Assembly: GCF_963518785.1 (NCBI RefSeq)
Contig: NZ_CAUQKJ010000007.1
Coordinates: 1 to 64,000 of the forward strand
From: an uncultured Campylobacter sp.
GTDB taxonomy: Bacteria; Campylobacterota; Campylobacteria; Campylobacterales; Campylobacteraceae
DNA length: 64,000 bases
Direction: 5' to 3'
Part shown: one piece after another, positions 8,469 through 17,575 of the stretch
Layout: every line of letters starts with the position of its first letter
Numbering within the stretch: the first letter of the stretch is position 1
Position numbers and translations under genes: made by a program
The notes under the pieces: generated by a model
Told to the model about the DNA's origin: nothing
What the model saw: only the letters and a program-made list of their open reading frames with translations
The model's database searches: none

Positions 8469-11285
8469 CTACTTCAGCTCGCCCCAGCGCTTGGCGATGT
8501 TTAGGCTCGTCTTTAAGGGCACGTTCAGGCTCGCCGCGCTTTGCATTATCTCCTGCGCGCGCTCGCCGAAGCTCTGCGCCAAATCGTCCCGCACCTCGAA
8601 GATCAGCTCATCGTGGATCTGCAAAATTAGCCGCGCTTCGTCGTTTAGCAGCGGCGAAATCTCAACCATCGCTTTTTTGATGATGTCGGCGGCGGAGCCT
8701 TGGAATTTCGTATTTACCGCCTCGCGCTCGTAGCTCGCATAGATCATATTGTTGCGCGCGTTTGCGAAGTCGAAGTAGCGCCTGCGCCCAAAAAGCGTGC
8801 TTACATAGCCATCCGCTTTCGCGTCCGATTTTATGCTTTGCAAAAACTCCTTGATCGTGCAAAACGCCGCGAAATAGCGCTCGATATAGCCTTTCGCCTC
8901 GGCGCGCGCGATGCCTAGGCTATCGCTTAGCTTGCCCGCGCCCATGCCGTAGATGAGGCCGAAATTTATGCTCTTTGCGATCGTGCGGTGCGCGGGCTGT
9001 GCGTCGCCGAAGATGCTAATCGCCGTGCGCGCGTGAATGTCCTCATCCGCCCTAAACGCCGCCAAAAGCGCAGGATCGCGCGAAAAGTGCGCGAGCAGGC
9101 GCAGCTCGATCTGTGAGTAATCAAGCGAGATCAGCGAGTAGCCTTCGTCTGCTAGAAAGCAGTCCCGCACGTCCTTCGCAAAGGTGCCGCGCGCGGGGAT
9201 ATTTTGCAGGTTCGGATTTTTGCTTGCTAGCCGCCCGGTAGCCGTGCCTGTCTGCAAGAAATTCGATCTAACGCGATTTTGCGGATCGGCTAGGGCAAGC
9301 TGCAGCAGCGGCTCGCAGTAGGTGCTTTGCAGTTTAAACAGCTCGCGGTAGTCTAAAATTTTACCCACCGCGGGATGCAGCGCCGTAAGATCCTTCAGCA
9401 CGCTTTCGTCGGTGCTATAGCCCGTCTTGGTGCGCTTTGCCGCAGGAAGCCCAAGCCGCTCGAAAAGCACGGCGCCGAGCTGGGCGGGAGAGTTTATATT
9501 AAACTGCTCGCCGCAAAGCTCATAAATTTCATCCGTGAGCGCTCGCAGGGACTTTTCGTTGCGCGCGATAAGGCGTTTTATCATCTCTACGTCGATCTTG
9601 ATGCCGCATCTTTGCATCTGCCAAAGCACCCGCACGAACGGGAACTCAAGCTCCTGCGCGAGCTTAAAAAGCGCGGGCTCGAGCAGCTGTTTGAGTTTAA
9701 AATACAGCCTCAGCGTCACCCACGCATCCTCGCTCGCATAGATCGTAGCGGCGTCCAGCTCCACGGAGGCGAAGGTCTCGCCCTTTTTGACGACGTCGCC
9801 GAAATGCACAGTCTCATAGCCCAGATAGCGCGGTGAGATAGAGTCCATCCCTACGGCGTTTGCGGGATCGAGCAGCCATGCTAGCACCATCGTATCGGCA
9901 AAGTGCGCAGGCGGCTCAATGTTAAAATTATTTTTCACGATCTCAAAATCGTATTTTAAATTTTGCCCCACGACATATCCGCGAAACAGCGAGCCGATCG
10001 CAGCCTTTGCCGCGTCCGAAGAAATTTGAGCAGGAGCGCCCAAATAGCTGTGCGAGAGCGGGACATAATAAGCGCGCTCCTCATTAAACGCAAACGAAAA
10101 GCCCACGATCTTGGCGCTCTTGCTATCGACGCTAGTGGTTTCCGTATCGAAGCTCACCAAGGTCTCGGCGCTGACGCCTTCGCACAGCCTTGCAAGCTCC
10201 GCGGCATCGGTAATGCAAACGGGCTCAAAGGGCGTTTTAAAAGCGCTCTCGGAATTTTGTCCGCCGCAAGAGGAGCCGCCTGAGATAGAATTTTGCCCGT
10301 CTAGCCCCCCTACCGTAGCGTCCAAGATAGATCCGCCGCTAGACGGCTCTGCGGCGAAACCCTTCCCGCCCGCACCCAAAACGGAGCTTTTTGCGCTTGC
10401 GCCTTTGCCCTCGCCCCAAAGATCAAGTCCGTTCTGCTCTTGCAAGCTTAACGCGGACAGCAGTCTGTTTAGCGCGTAGTCTTTTAAAATTTCGCGGATT
10501 TTAAAAAGCGGATTTTGCTGCGGAAATTTCGCGTCCTCTAAAGGCGGGATTTCCAGCTCGTCGTAAAGCGTAGCCAGGCGCTTGCTTATGTAGGCGCTCT
10601 GCTTCCCTTCTATCAGATACTCGCGCTGTTTGTTCTGCGGTAGGCGGTCTAAATTTGAATAGATCTCATCGAGCGAGCCCCATTCGTCTAAAAGCTTCTT
10701 CGCCCCTTTATCGCCGATGCCCCGCACGCCCGGGATATTATCGGCGCTGTCGCCGCAGATCGCCAAAAAATCCACGATCTGCTCGGGATAGACGCCGTAG
10801 CGCTGCAAGCACTCCTCTCTGCCATAAAGCATCTTTTTGCCGTGGCTGTAAATTTTAACGTTTTCGCCGATGAGCTGATACAGGTCCTTGTCGGAGGTAA
10901 CGATGTTGATTTTATGCGTGGCGCCGTGCTTTTTAACGACGCTTGCGATGAGATCGTCCGCCTCGTAGCCCTCGCGTCCGAGTGAGTAAAGCCCCATCTT
11001 TTCGATCATCTCGATGCAGACCGGCAGCTGCTGCAAAAGCGCGGGCGGCGGGGCTTGGCGGTTGGTTTTGTAGTTGGGATCGATATCCGAGCGGAAGGTC
11101 TTGCCCTTGCTATCCAGAGCGAAAATTATATAATCGCTCTTAAATTCCTTCGAAAGATTTGCGATGAAGCTCGCAAATCCGCTCACCATGCCGCTGGGTT
11201 TGCCGTCTTTTGTTTTAAGCCCACTCATAGCGTAGTAGAGCCTGAAAAAAAAGCCGAACGTATCGATGATCGTGATGGTCTGCAT
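8469..11285 (-). CDS. polA: DNA polymerase I with a long species-specific linker
   Basis: Replicative gap filling and repair polymerase. Domains: 5'-nuclease (about 1-285; YEADDLIAS near 107, GDSADNIPGV near 178), 3'-5' exonuclease (about 355-520) with intact catalytic residues (DTET at 380-383, then NLKYD and YASED motifs), and polymerase (about 560-938) with TATGRLASKNPNLQNIP, DYSQIELR and the terminal QIHDELIFEV. At 938 residues it is longer than usual (about 880-930). Residues 291-350 form a Gly/Ser-rich spacer with no counterpart I recognise. GAGGA lies before the ATG. It stands alone, convergent with metC. Confidence 0.95.
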   Translation of the reverse strand: MQTITIIDTFGFFFRLYYAMSGLKTKDGKPSGMVSGFASFIANLSKEFKSDYIIFALDSKGKTFRSDIDPNYKTNRQAPPPALLQQLPVCIEMIEKMGLYSLGREGYEADDLIASVVKKHGATHKINIVTSDKDLYQLIGENVKIYSHGKKMLYGREECLQRYGVYPEQIVDFLAICGDSADNIPGVRGIGDKGAKKLLDEWGSLDEIYSNLDRLPQNKQREYLIEGKQSAYISKRLATLYDELEIPPLEDAKFPQQNPLFKIREILKDYALNRLLSALSLQEQNGLDLWGEGKGASAKSSVLGAGGKGFAAEPSSGGSILDATVGGLDGQNSISGGSSCGGQNSESAFKTPFEPVCITDAAELARLCEGVSAETLVSFDTETTSVDSKSAKIVGFSFAFNEERAYYVPLSHSYLGAPAQISSDAAKAAIGSLFRGYVVGQNLKYDFEIVKNNFNIEPPAHFADTMVLAWLLDPANAVGMDSISPRYLGYETVHFGDVVKKGETFASVELDAATIYASEDAWVTLRLYFKLKQLLEPALFKLAQELEFPFVRVLWQMQRCGIKIDVEMIKRLIARNEKSLRALTDEIYELCGEQFNINSPAQLGAVLFERLGLPAAKRTKTGYSTDESVLKDLTALHPAVGKILDYRELFKLQSTYCEPLLQLALADPQNRVRSNFLQTGTATGRLASKNPNLQNIPARGTFAKDVRDCFLADEGYSLISLDYSQIELRLLAHFSRDPALLAAFRADEDIHARTAISIFGDAQPAHRTIAKSINFGLIYGMGAGKLSDSLGIARAEAKGYIERYFAAFCTIKEFLQSIKSDAKADGYVSTLFGRRRYFDFANARNNMIYASYEREAVNTKFQGSAADIIKKAMVEISPLLNDEARLILQIHDELIFEVRDDLAQSFGERAQEIMQSAASLNVPLKTSLNIAKRWGELK

Positions 11286-11395
11286 AATGGTCCTCGGATT
11301 TAGAATTTTAACGCGTAGTGTATTAAAATTCGGCTAAATTTACAAATTCCGAATAGGACTTGACCTGCCTCATTTCAAAATTTTAAAATTTGCTA

Positions 11396-11401
11396 TATAA
11401 T
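11396..11401 (+). promoter_or_regulatory. Probable -10 box of the DUF2249/DUF59 operon
   Basis: TATAAT in TGCTATATAATCGCGCG, 29 bases before the ATG at 11431. No properly spaced -35 is seen, as is usual in this group. Confidence 0.5.
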
Positions 11402-11430
11402 CGCGCGAAATTTTAAAAAAAGGATCAAGT

Positions 11431-11775
11431 ATGGATTTTTTCACAGACTGGCAGGAGTTCGACGCGGCGGGCGCTACGGTGAAATTTTATAAAAAATCGC
11501 AGGACGGCGTGGAGTACATCGGCTTTGATTCGCGCAAATGCATCCCGCCCGAGCCGATGGTAAATGCATTGGTGGCGCTAAATTTCGTAAAAGACGAAAC
11601 CAAAAAGGTCGTCATGGTCAATCATAAATTCCCGATGGGGCTGATCCCGAAGATCGAGTCTAAATTTGACATTGTCCGAGAGGATCTGGACGGCGACGCG
11701 GTCAAGCTCACCATCAGTCTAAAGCCCGGCGCGGTCAATGAGGGCTTTGATACCGACGCGAAGTGCCACGGCTAA
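11431..11775 (+). CDS. DUF2249-like small protein (SirA/TusA-like fold)
   Basis: 114-residue soluble protein. The middle segment FDSRKCIPPEPMVNAL, followed by a strand and KFPMGLIPKIESKFDI, matches the pattern of DUF2249 domains (xDxRxLxPPEPMxxxLxAL..). That family has a SirA/TusA-like fold and is often found next to hemerythrin-like, NnrS and nitrogen-oxide or respiratory genes. Function is unknown. It is first in a run with an oxidase-like membrane protein and a DUF59 Fe-S assembly protein, suggesting a part in metal-cluster or haem-enzyme maintenance (inference). AAAGGATC provides the ribosome site. Confidence 0.6.
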   Translation: MDFFTDWQEFDAAGATVKFYKKSQDGVEYIGFDSRKCIPPEPMVNALVALNFVKDETKKVVMVNHKFPMGLIPKIESKFDIVREDLDGDAVKLTISLKPGAVNEGFDTDAKCHG

Positions 11776-11792
11776 AGAACTTTAAAATTTAG

Positions 11793-12968
11793 ATGAATAT
11801 CACGACCTTTTCGCCGCCGTTTCGCATCGTAGGCGGCTATTTCATCTGCGGCTTTATCTTTTTGCTGCTAAGCGCGGCGAGCTTTTTAAAGGCCGATTTC
11901 GGCGCGATCCAGGCGCCGCAGACGGCGAGCTTTTTTCACGTATTTTTGCTCGGATTCGTAATCAGCATAATCATCGGAGCGCTCTATCAGCTTACTTCGG
12001 TCATCATCCAAAAGGAATTTTTCACCGTCAAATTTGCGTTTTTAAATCTCCTCGCCTACGGCGCGGGCGTGGCTCTGCTAAGCGCGGGATTGCTGCTTTC
12101 AAGCATCCCTTTGATGCACGCAGGCGGCGCCGTTTTACTGCTTAGTCTATTTTATTTTACGATCTGCTACGCGCTAAGCTTCATCGGCACGCCCAAATGG
12201 AGCTTCCCCGCCGTAGCGCTTGCGATCTCGGCTGCGTTTTTAGCCGTAGGGATCAGCCTTGGCTTCGCGCTCGTGCTAGCGCTTAGCGGCGTGGAGATTT
12301 TTGGAGTGTATTTTTCGGAAATTTTATCCTATCACATATACTTCGTGTTGGGCTTTGTATTTTTCGTCATCGTAGGCGCTGCGTGCGTGCTGCTGCCGAT
12401 GTTTAGTCTGGCGCACGATCTAAGCTTCGCGCTGGCAAAAGCTTCGCTGGCGCTGTATCTGCTCGCGGGACCGTTTTTGTTAAAAGACTTTGGAATTTTC
12501 ATCGCCTTTGCCGCGCTTGCGAGCTTTGCGGCTCAGGCGATCTATATCCTAGCTAGGCGGGTGCGAAAAGCAATCGATTATTGGAATTTAAACGTCTACA
12601 TATCGCTGGCGGCTTTGGGATTTAGCGCGGCATTTTGGATTGCAGATCGCGCAGATGCGGCGGCATTTGGGCTGCTATACGGCTTTTTGTTCGCATTTAT
12701 CGTCGCGCACCTTTATAAAATCGCGCCTTTTCTCATCTGGTACCACTACGTCTCGCCCTTCGTGGGTAAGCGCAAAATCCCTATGCTTGAGGATATGATA
12801 ATCAAAAAGATCGCCTACGCAGCCTGCGTGCCGAACGCCTTAGCGCTTGCGTGCGCGGGCTTCGGAGCGCTAACGCCTGCGGTGATCTTGCAAGCGGCAA
12901 GTATAATTTTGGTGCTAATCAACATCGTAAATATCTTTAACTACATAAAATTCGGAGAGGAAAAATGA
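11793..12968 (+). CDS. Multi-pass membrane protein related to haem-copper oxidase subunit I / NnrS-like
   Basis: 391 residues with about 12 hydrophobic segments and almost no soluble part. Conserved-looking intramembrane histidines occur in patterns reminiscent of the haem-copper oxidase superfamily: FFHVFLLGFVISIIIGALYQ (His49), SYHIYFVLGFVFF near residue 182 and AHLYKIAPFLIWYHY near residue 310. There is no recognisable catalytic tyrosine or complete copper site, so it is more likely a haem-binding relative (NnrS or oxidase-like) than a working oxidase. Its stop overlaps the DUF59 gene by 4 bases, and it follows the DUF2249 gene by 17 bases, making a three-gene unit. Confidence 0.5.
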   Translation: MNITTFSPPFRIVGGYFICGFIFLLLSAASFLKADFGAIQAPQTASFFHVFLLGFVISIIIGALYQLTSVIIQKEFFTVKFAFLNLLAYGAGVALLSAGLLLSSIPLMHAGGAVLLLSLFYFTICYALSFIGTPKWSFPAVALAISAAFLAVGISLGFALVLALSGVEIFGVYFSEILSYHIYFVLGFVFFVIVGAACVLLPMFSLAHDLSFALAKASLALYLLAGPFLLKDFGIFIAFAALASFAAQAIYILARRVRKAIDYWNLNVYISLAALGFSAAFWIADRADAAAFGLLYGFLFAFIVAHLYKIAPFLIWYHYVSPFVGKRKIPMLEDMIIKKIAYAACVPNALALACAGFGALTPAVILQAASIILVLINIVNIFNYIKFGEEK

Positions 12969-13270
12969 AAGTAACGAAGGAGCAAATTTACGAGGCGCTT
13001 CGCGCTGTGGTGGACCCTGAGGTGGGCTTTGACGTCGTGTCGCTGGGACTCATCTACGACGTAGCTGTGGACGAGGCAAACAACGCCAAGATCACAATGA
13101 CGCTATCGACTCAGTCGTGCCCGCTGCATGAGATGATGCTAGAATGGGTGCGCGCGGGCGCCGAGAGCGTGGAGGGCGTCGGCGAGGTGGAGATCGATCT
13201 CGTCTTTGAGCCGATGTGGAATATCGATATGGCGGAGGATCACGTCAAAGAAGCGCTCGGTAGATTTTAA
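12965..13270 (+). CDS. MIP18/DUF59 family Fe-S cluster assembly protein
   Basis: 101-residue cytoplasmic protein of the SufT/PaaD/MIP18 family, which helps mature Fe-S proteins. It shows the family core: VVDPEVGFDVVSLGLIYDV near residue 15 and the conserved Cys motif TQSCPLHEMM near residue 55, ending in a VFEPMWNIDMA strand. Start overlaps the preceding membrane gene by 4 bases (AAAATGA), with GGAGAGG upstream. Being coupled to an oxidase-like membrane protein suggests a specific client (inference). Confidence 0.8.
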   Translation: MKVTKEQIYEALRAVVDPEVGFDVVSLGLIYDVAVDEANNAKITMTLSTQSCPLHEMMLEWVRAGAESVEGVGEVEIDLVFEPMWNIDMAEDHVKEALGRF

Positions 13271-13345
13271 ACAGCTTTGCAGCGCCCCGTAGTTTAAGCT
13301 TTGAAATTCTAAAATTAGACTTAAAATTTATACCCGAGGGCTGCT

Positions 13346-14434
13346 ATGAAAAAATTTACCGACGGCGAGAAAGAAATTCTACTTCAAACGCAAGGGCTTA
13401 GTTTGATTTCAAAGACGCTACAAAACGGCAAAGAAAGGCTGAGCTCTAAAGAATTCACAAATCACGATGACTTGCAAAAAGCTTTCGTAAAAAAGCAAGT
13501 TGATGCCCTAAAAAAGGGCTTCATCTATGAAAACAAAAAAGCGAAATTCGGCGAAGCACTAGCGCATGCCTATATCGGCGGCGGATATAGCGGAGCGCTT
13601 GGATTTGCCGAGTTTGAGGATAAATTTTACGTCTATAAATGTAATTTTGACGAGCACGGCTGCGATTATTTAATCGTGTTGGACAGCGAGCTAAAAACTC
13701 TTGCGCAAATTGAACTACCAAAAATTTTAGCGTGGAAAATGACCGCTACCAAAAAGGCCTTGGTGCTTGATTTGGACCACGAATTCTTTCTTTTTGACGG
13801 AGAGAAATTCAGCAGGCTTTTTGAGGCCTGGGGTATCACAGGAGGAGGCTTTAGCTCCAGTCTAAGCGGCAACGGCGAAATTCTAGCCTGCAGCACGGAT
13901 GGAATTTTAGCTTTCGGAAGCGACAAGAAGCTAAAATTTAAAACGGATTTTTCGGCGAAAGCTATAGGTTTCGGCAATAAAATTTGCGTAGCCTGTGGGA
14001 ATGAAGGCGGCAAAAATGTCGCTAGGCTCTACCGCCTAAAAGACTTCGCCGAGCTTTGCCGTATCGAATGCGACGTGGGCTATATCCACTCCCTAAACGT
14101 GGGGCTTATCAAAAATGACGCGATTTTGGTCGTAAATAACGGCTTTGATGAGCTGTATTTTTGGGACGTAGCAAGCAAAAAGCGTCTAAGCGCACCAAAA
14201 AGCTTGCCAAGAAGCGTAATGAGGTTTGCCGCAAACGATCAAATCTTTCTTACGTATTTTTATGGTGGATTTAAGGCATTCAGCTTGGAGGATTTTCGCC
14301 TCTTAGGCGAGTTTGAGTGCGAGCACTGCGTCAAAACTGCTGCTATTGAAATCGCAGGCGAGCGCCTTTATGTTCGCACCGACTACGGATTTTTTAGCAT
14401 TTATTCTTTAGCCGAGAATGGAATTAAAATTTAA
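13346..14434 (+). CDS. Unassigned protein, possible WGR-like N-terminus with beta-propeller-like repeats
   Basis: 362-residue soluble protein without signal peptide. The first ~70 residues (KERLSSKEFTNHDDLQKAFV...KKGFIYEN) look like a degenerate WGR-type module: K-x-F, an Ala/Lys helix, then a K-K-G-F/Y turn. The rest consists of short beta-strand repeats (for example YLIVLDSELKTLAQIEL, LYFWDVASKKRLSAPKSL, FKAFSLEDFRLLGEF), the rhythm of a WD40/PQQ-type propeller. I do not recognise the family. It starts 75 bases after the DUF59 gene with GAGGG upstream and may be in the same transcript. Codon use looks like its neighbours. Confidence 0.6.
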   Translation: MKKFTDGEKEILLQTQGLSLISKTLQNGKERLSSKEFTNHDDLQKAFVKKQVDALKKGFIYENKKAKFGEALAHAYIGGGYSGALGFAEFEDKFYVYKCNFDEHGCDYLIVLDSELKTLAQIELPKILAWKMTATKKALVLDLDHEFFLFDGEKFSRLFEAWGITGGGFSSSLSGNGEILACSTDGILAFGSDKKLKFKTDFSAKAIGFGNKICVACGNEGGKNVARLYRLKDFAELCRIECDVGYIHSLNVGLIKNDAILVVNNGFDELYFWDVASKKRLSAPKSLPRSVMRFAANDQIFLTYFYGGFKAFSLEDFRLLGEFECEHCVKTAAIEIAGERLYVRTDYGFFSIYSLAENGIKI

Positions 14435-14529
14435 AAAACGCTATTGATAGGGATTTATCGCCCGCTTCAAGCTCATAAAATTAAACGAACTCGCCCGCCT
14501 TAAACTTGCGCGACAAGTAGGGGCACTAT

Positions 14530-15972
14530 TTAAAGAAATTTTATCGCAAAAATTGCAGGCTTTGAGAGCTTTTTAAGGCTTCCTTTAAGCATTATCAAAT
14601 TATCCGCGCCGGAGATTTTAAGAGTGGAATTTTCAAAGCAAAATTCTAAATTTTTTAGCGCATTTTCGCTTAGAAGGCGCGCAAGCTCCAAAATGTAGCT
14701 GAGCCACGCAAGCTTGCCGGCGTCCGGCAAAATCGCGCTCAAAAGCGCGAACGTAGCGCCCAGCTCACGCTTGCCGTGCATCGAGATGATCGCGGCTATG
14801 AGCGCTTTTTCTTTGTGTGTCGTGCGGTAGTTCAGTCCGCCGAGCACTATATCCGCGCTGGTTTCGTGCTTGGCATAAAAGCCGATCGCCCGCCCGATCT
14901 CGCAAAGCGACGCCGCAGTTTGCAGAATTTTAATATATTTTTCGCCCAAGCCGTGTAGAGGCGATAGCGCGCAAAACAGCGCCTTTGCGAACTTCGGAGC
15001 CTCGCTAGGCTCGGAAGCGAAGCGATCTTTGAGGCTTCTTAGGCTCGGATTAAAGCCTCTAGGCAGGTTTGCGCCGCGCAGAATTGAGCTTAAAAACGCC
15101 CCCTCACGCACTCCCACGCCGCTTGTGATGATCTTTTTCGCTCCCAGGCGCCTTACGATCTTATCAAAGATGATGGCGCCCTCTCTGATCGTGTCGTAGC
15201 GGTCCTTTTTGATCGGGAATTTCGCCAAATCAAGCGTCTTTGCGCTCATCAGCTTGGCAAAAAACGGCGCGTATTTTTCATAATCATAGCTGAAATTATG
15301 CACGATCTTTAGCGGGTGGTTTTGCAGGCTCATCACGGCGCCGGAGAGCGCTCGCGCGGAGCCGCCCATTACGATTAAATTTTGCGTGCGAAACTCGGCG
15401 CCGAGCTGCGAGATCGCGCTGTTTATGTATTTCTCCAGCCCCTTTGTGTCGCCGCGGTCAAAAAACAGCTCCTTTAGCCGCACCGTGCCTAAATTTAGAG
15501 AAATTTTATTTTCTATCCTGCCGTTTTTGATGTAAGCAAGCTCAGTCGAACCGCCGCCGATGTCCAGCGTAACGCCCTCGGAAAAGTCGCTAAGCAAATT
15601 CTGCGCCGCATAAGCGCCCAGATACGCCTCCGTCTGCCCGTCTATCTTGCGGATCGTGATGCCCGTTTGCTTGCGGACGAGATTTATAAACTCGGCTCCG
15701 TTCGGCGCATCGCGAAGCGCGGATGTACCAATGCAAAGCACGCGCTTGGCCTTGTAATTGCATACGAGGGTTTTAAATTTTTTAAACGCCAGCAGGCATT
15801 TCTGCATCGCTTCGGTGGTTAAAATTCCGCGGTTTTCGTAAGCGCCTTCGCCTAGTCGGATCTTGATCTTGTGCTCGGCCAAGATGAAAAATCCGAGCCT
15901 GCTAGTACGCTCAAAAATCACGGCTCTGGCGGAATTTGAGCCCAGATCTATGACTGCGACGCGCTTGGGCAT
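14530..15972 (-). CDS. ppx: Ppx/GppA family exopolyphosphatase / pppGpp phosphatase
   Basis: 480-residue cytoplasmic phosphatase of the actin-like ATPase superfamily, acting on inorganic polyphosphate and/or pppGpp. Visible motifs: the phosphate-1 loop AVIDLGSNSARAVIF near residue 6, GTSALRDAPNG near residue 103, and the phosphate-2 loop TLDIGGGSTELAYI near residue 140, followed by SLNLGTVRLKE; an HD-like helical C-terminal half follows. ATG directly abuts the stop of the ferredoxin gene, so the two are co-translated. Gene order next to fdxB and cosR matches C. jejuni as I recall it. PPX versus GppA activity cannot be decided. Confidence 0.85.
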   Translation of the reverse strand: MPKRVAVIDLGSNSARAVIFERTSRLGFFILAEHKIKIRLGEGAYENRGILTTEAMQKCLLAFKKFKTLVCNYKAKRVLCIGTSALRDAPNGAEFINLVRKQTGITIRKIDGQTEAYLGAYAAQNLLSDFSEGVTLDIGGGSTELAYIKNGRIENKISLNLGTVRLKELFFDRGDTKGLEKYINSAISQLGAEFRTQNLIVMGGSARALSGAVMSLQNHPLKIVHNFSYDYEKYAPFFAKLMSAKTLDLAKFPIKKDRYDTIREGAIIFDKIVRRLGAKKIITSGVGVREGAFLSSILRGANLPRGFNPSLRSLKDRFASEPSEAPKFAKALFCALSPLHGLGEKYIKILQTAASLCEIGRAIGFYAKHETSADIVLGGLNYRTTHKEKALIAAIISMHGKRELGATFALLSAILPDAGKLAWLSYILELARLLSENALKNLEFCFENSTLKISGADNLIMLKGSLKKLSKPAIFAIKFL

Positions 15973-16218
15973 TTAAATTTCCATATGGACGTGTTTGTAT
16001 TTCAGCTCGTCCGCCGTCTCGATATTATCGGGATCGGTGATGATACACTCGACCGGGCAGACCACGATGCAAGCGGGCTCTGAATAATCATCTACGCACT
16101 CGCAGCATCGATCGGCATCTATGATGTATATCGGCTCATCCTCAAAAATCGCTTCATTAGGGCATTCCTCGCGGCACGCGTCGCAACTGATGCATTCTTT
16201 TGTAATCAACAATGACAT
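15973..16218 (-). CDS. fdxB: 2[4Fe-4S] ferredoxin, Alvin/YfhL type
   Basis: 81-residue electron carrier. First cluster motif CISCDACREECP near residue 10 and second motif CCECVDDYSEPACIVVCP near residue 38, with the 8-residue insertion between the second and third cysteines and a charged C-terminal helix, both typical of Allochromatium-type 2[4Fe-4S] ferredoxins. The ORF precedes ppx without a gap. Its redox partner is not indicated here. A TATAAA-like box lies about 35 bases upstream of the ATG on this strand. Confidence 0.9.
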   Translation of the reverse strand: MSLLITKECISCDACREECPNEAIFEDEPIYIIDADRCCECVDDYSEPACIVVCPVECIITDPDNIETADELKYKHVHMEI

Positions 16219-16267
16219 ATAATTTTACCTTACGAAAAAATTTATGGCGTTTATACCATAAAAAGCT

Positions 16268-17575
16268 TCATTTTGTTTTAAAATAGCGGAATTTCGGGCT
16301 ATTTCTTAAATTTTTTAGCGGAAGTTTGAAAATCGCGACAATTAGCGAGCGCCCTTTGTCGTTTTTAAGATCTACTTGCGCGCCCATCGCTTGAGCAGCA
16401 TTTTTGGCTAAAAATAGCCCGAGCCCCGCCCCCGGCTTGCCGCCATAGCGCTTAAAAGGGGCAAAATAATCGATCTCTTCGTTAAGCGGCTCGCCTTTGT
16501 TTGCGACCCGCACTATGAAATTTCCGTCCGAAATTTCGCTCTCGATCAGTACTTTTTCGCCATCAGGAGAAAATTTTATGGCGTTTTGGATAAAATTTTG
16601 AATCACGTGCATAAAGAGGCTTTTCTGCACCGAAATTTCAAGCTGTTCAGGCTTAAGATCCATCGTCAAATCCTTGCCTGCCGTGCGCGCTAAAATCGTG
16701 AAATTTACGCAGAGCTCCTTGAGATAGGCGATTATATCGGTCTGCTCGGGCGCTTCGAACTGTGCCCCCTCCTGCCGCCCGATCTCTAGGATCGAGCTGA
16801 TCATCTTATTCATACTATCGATCGAATCATTATTGTTTTTAAGCGCCTCGATATATTTCTCGCTCTCTCGCGGCTTGATGAGGGTAACTTCGTTTTTGGT
16901 TTTCATAACCGCAAGCGGGGTCTTAAGCTCGTGCGCGATGCCGATAAAAAGCTCTTTTTGATACATAATGAAAGTCTCGATGCGCTCAAGCAGGCGGTTT
17001 ATGCTGTTTGAAAGCGGGCTAAATTCGCTTGGAATTTCTGCTGCGTCGATCGGCTTTAGAAATTTTTCATCTACCGAAGCAAGCCTTTGACTGATCAGCT
17101 TAATCGGCATCAGCAGCATACGCGAGAGAAACATTGCGTAAAACACTACCAAAAATATCATAGTCAAATTTACTAAAATTATGTCGATGAGTATTTGATT
17201 TACGATGTTTGCATAGACGCTCACGTCGGCTCGGATACTTAAAATTTTATCCTTACCATAAGGGTAGTGCAGCTGTAAATAGCTCCTGCCGCCCTCGGAA
17301 CTTTCAATAAATTTAGGCTTATTGATACTTTCATTTTCGATGATTTTGCTTTCGTATTCACTGGATGCGTCTTGTAAAAAAGATGAAATTTTCTCAGGCG
17401 GCACGGAGACCTCTACGATTTTTTGTGCTCTTTGGATTAAATTTTGAACGGGAGTTTCGAAGATGGTAATTCTCATATAATTATAGAGCATTACCGAAAA
17501 AATGACAATTAGCATCAACGAAGCGGATGCTAATTGTATTACAAAGCGAACTCTTAAGCTTTTTGTGGAAAGCAA
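16268..17575 (-). CDS. Sensor histidine kinase paired with the CosR-like regulator
   Basis: Membrane sensor kinase, 435 residues. TM1 about 12-31, periplasmic sensor about 32-127, TM2 about 128-151, HAMP-like region to about 200, then the phospho-acceptor H-box (IGIAHELKTPLAV, His215), N-box (QNFIQNAIKFSP) and G-box (GAGLGLFLAKNAAQAMG). All catalytic boxes are intact. It starts at TTG within the end of the regulator gene (22-base overlap), a sign of translational coupling. In C. jejuni the corresponding regulator is, to my knowledge, an orphan without a kinase at this place. The signal sensed is unknown. Confidence 0.88.
   Translation of the reverse strand: MLSTKSLRVRFVIQLASASLMLIVIFSVMLYNYMRITIFETPVQNLIQRAQKIVEVSVPPEKISSFLQDASSEYESKIIENESINKPKFIESSEGGRSYLQLHYPYGKDKILSIRADVSVYANIVNQILIDIILVNLTMIFLVVFYAMFLSRMLLMPIKLISQRLASVDEKFLKPIDAAEIPSEFSPLSNSINRLLERIETFIMYQKELFIGIAHELKTPLAVMKTKNEVTLIKPRESEKYIEALKNNNDSIDSMNKMISSILEIGRQEGAQFEAPEQTDIIAYLKELCVNFTILARTAGKDLTMDLKPEQLEISVQKSLFMHVIQNFIQNAIKFSPDGEKVLIESEISDGNFIVRVANKGEPLNEEIDYFAPFKRYGGKPGAGLGLFLAKNAAQAMGAQVDLKNDKGRSLIVAIFKLPLKNLRNSPKFRYFKTK

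Noticed and set aside
10111..10479. Plus-strand frame of 122 codons opposite polA
   Set aside because: Shadow of the polA Gly/Ser linker; composition rich in Pro/Ser/Leu due to the complementary strand.
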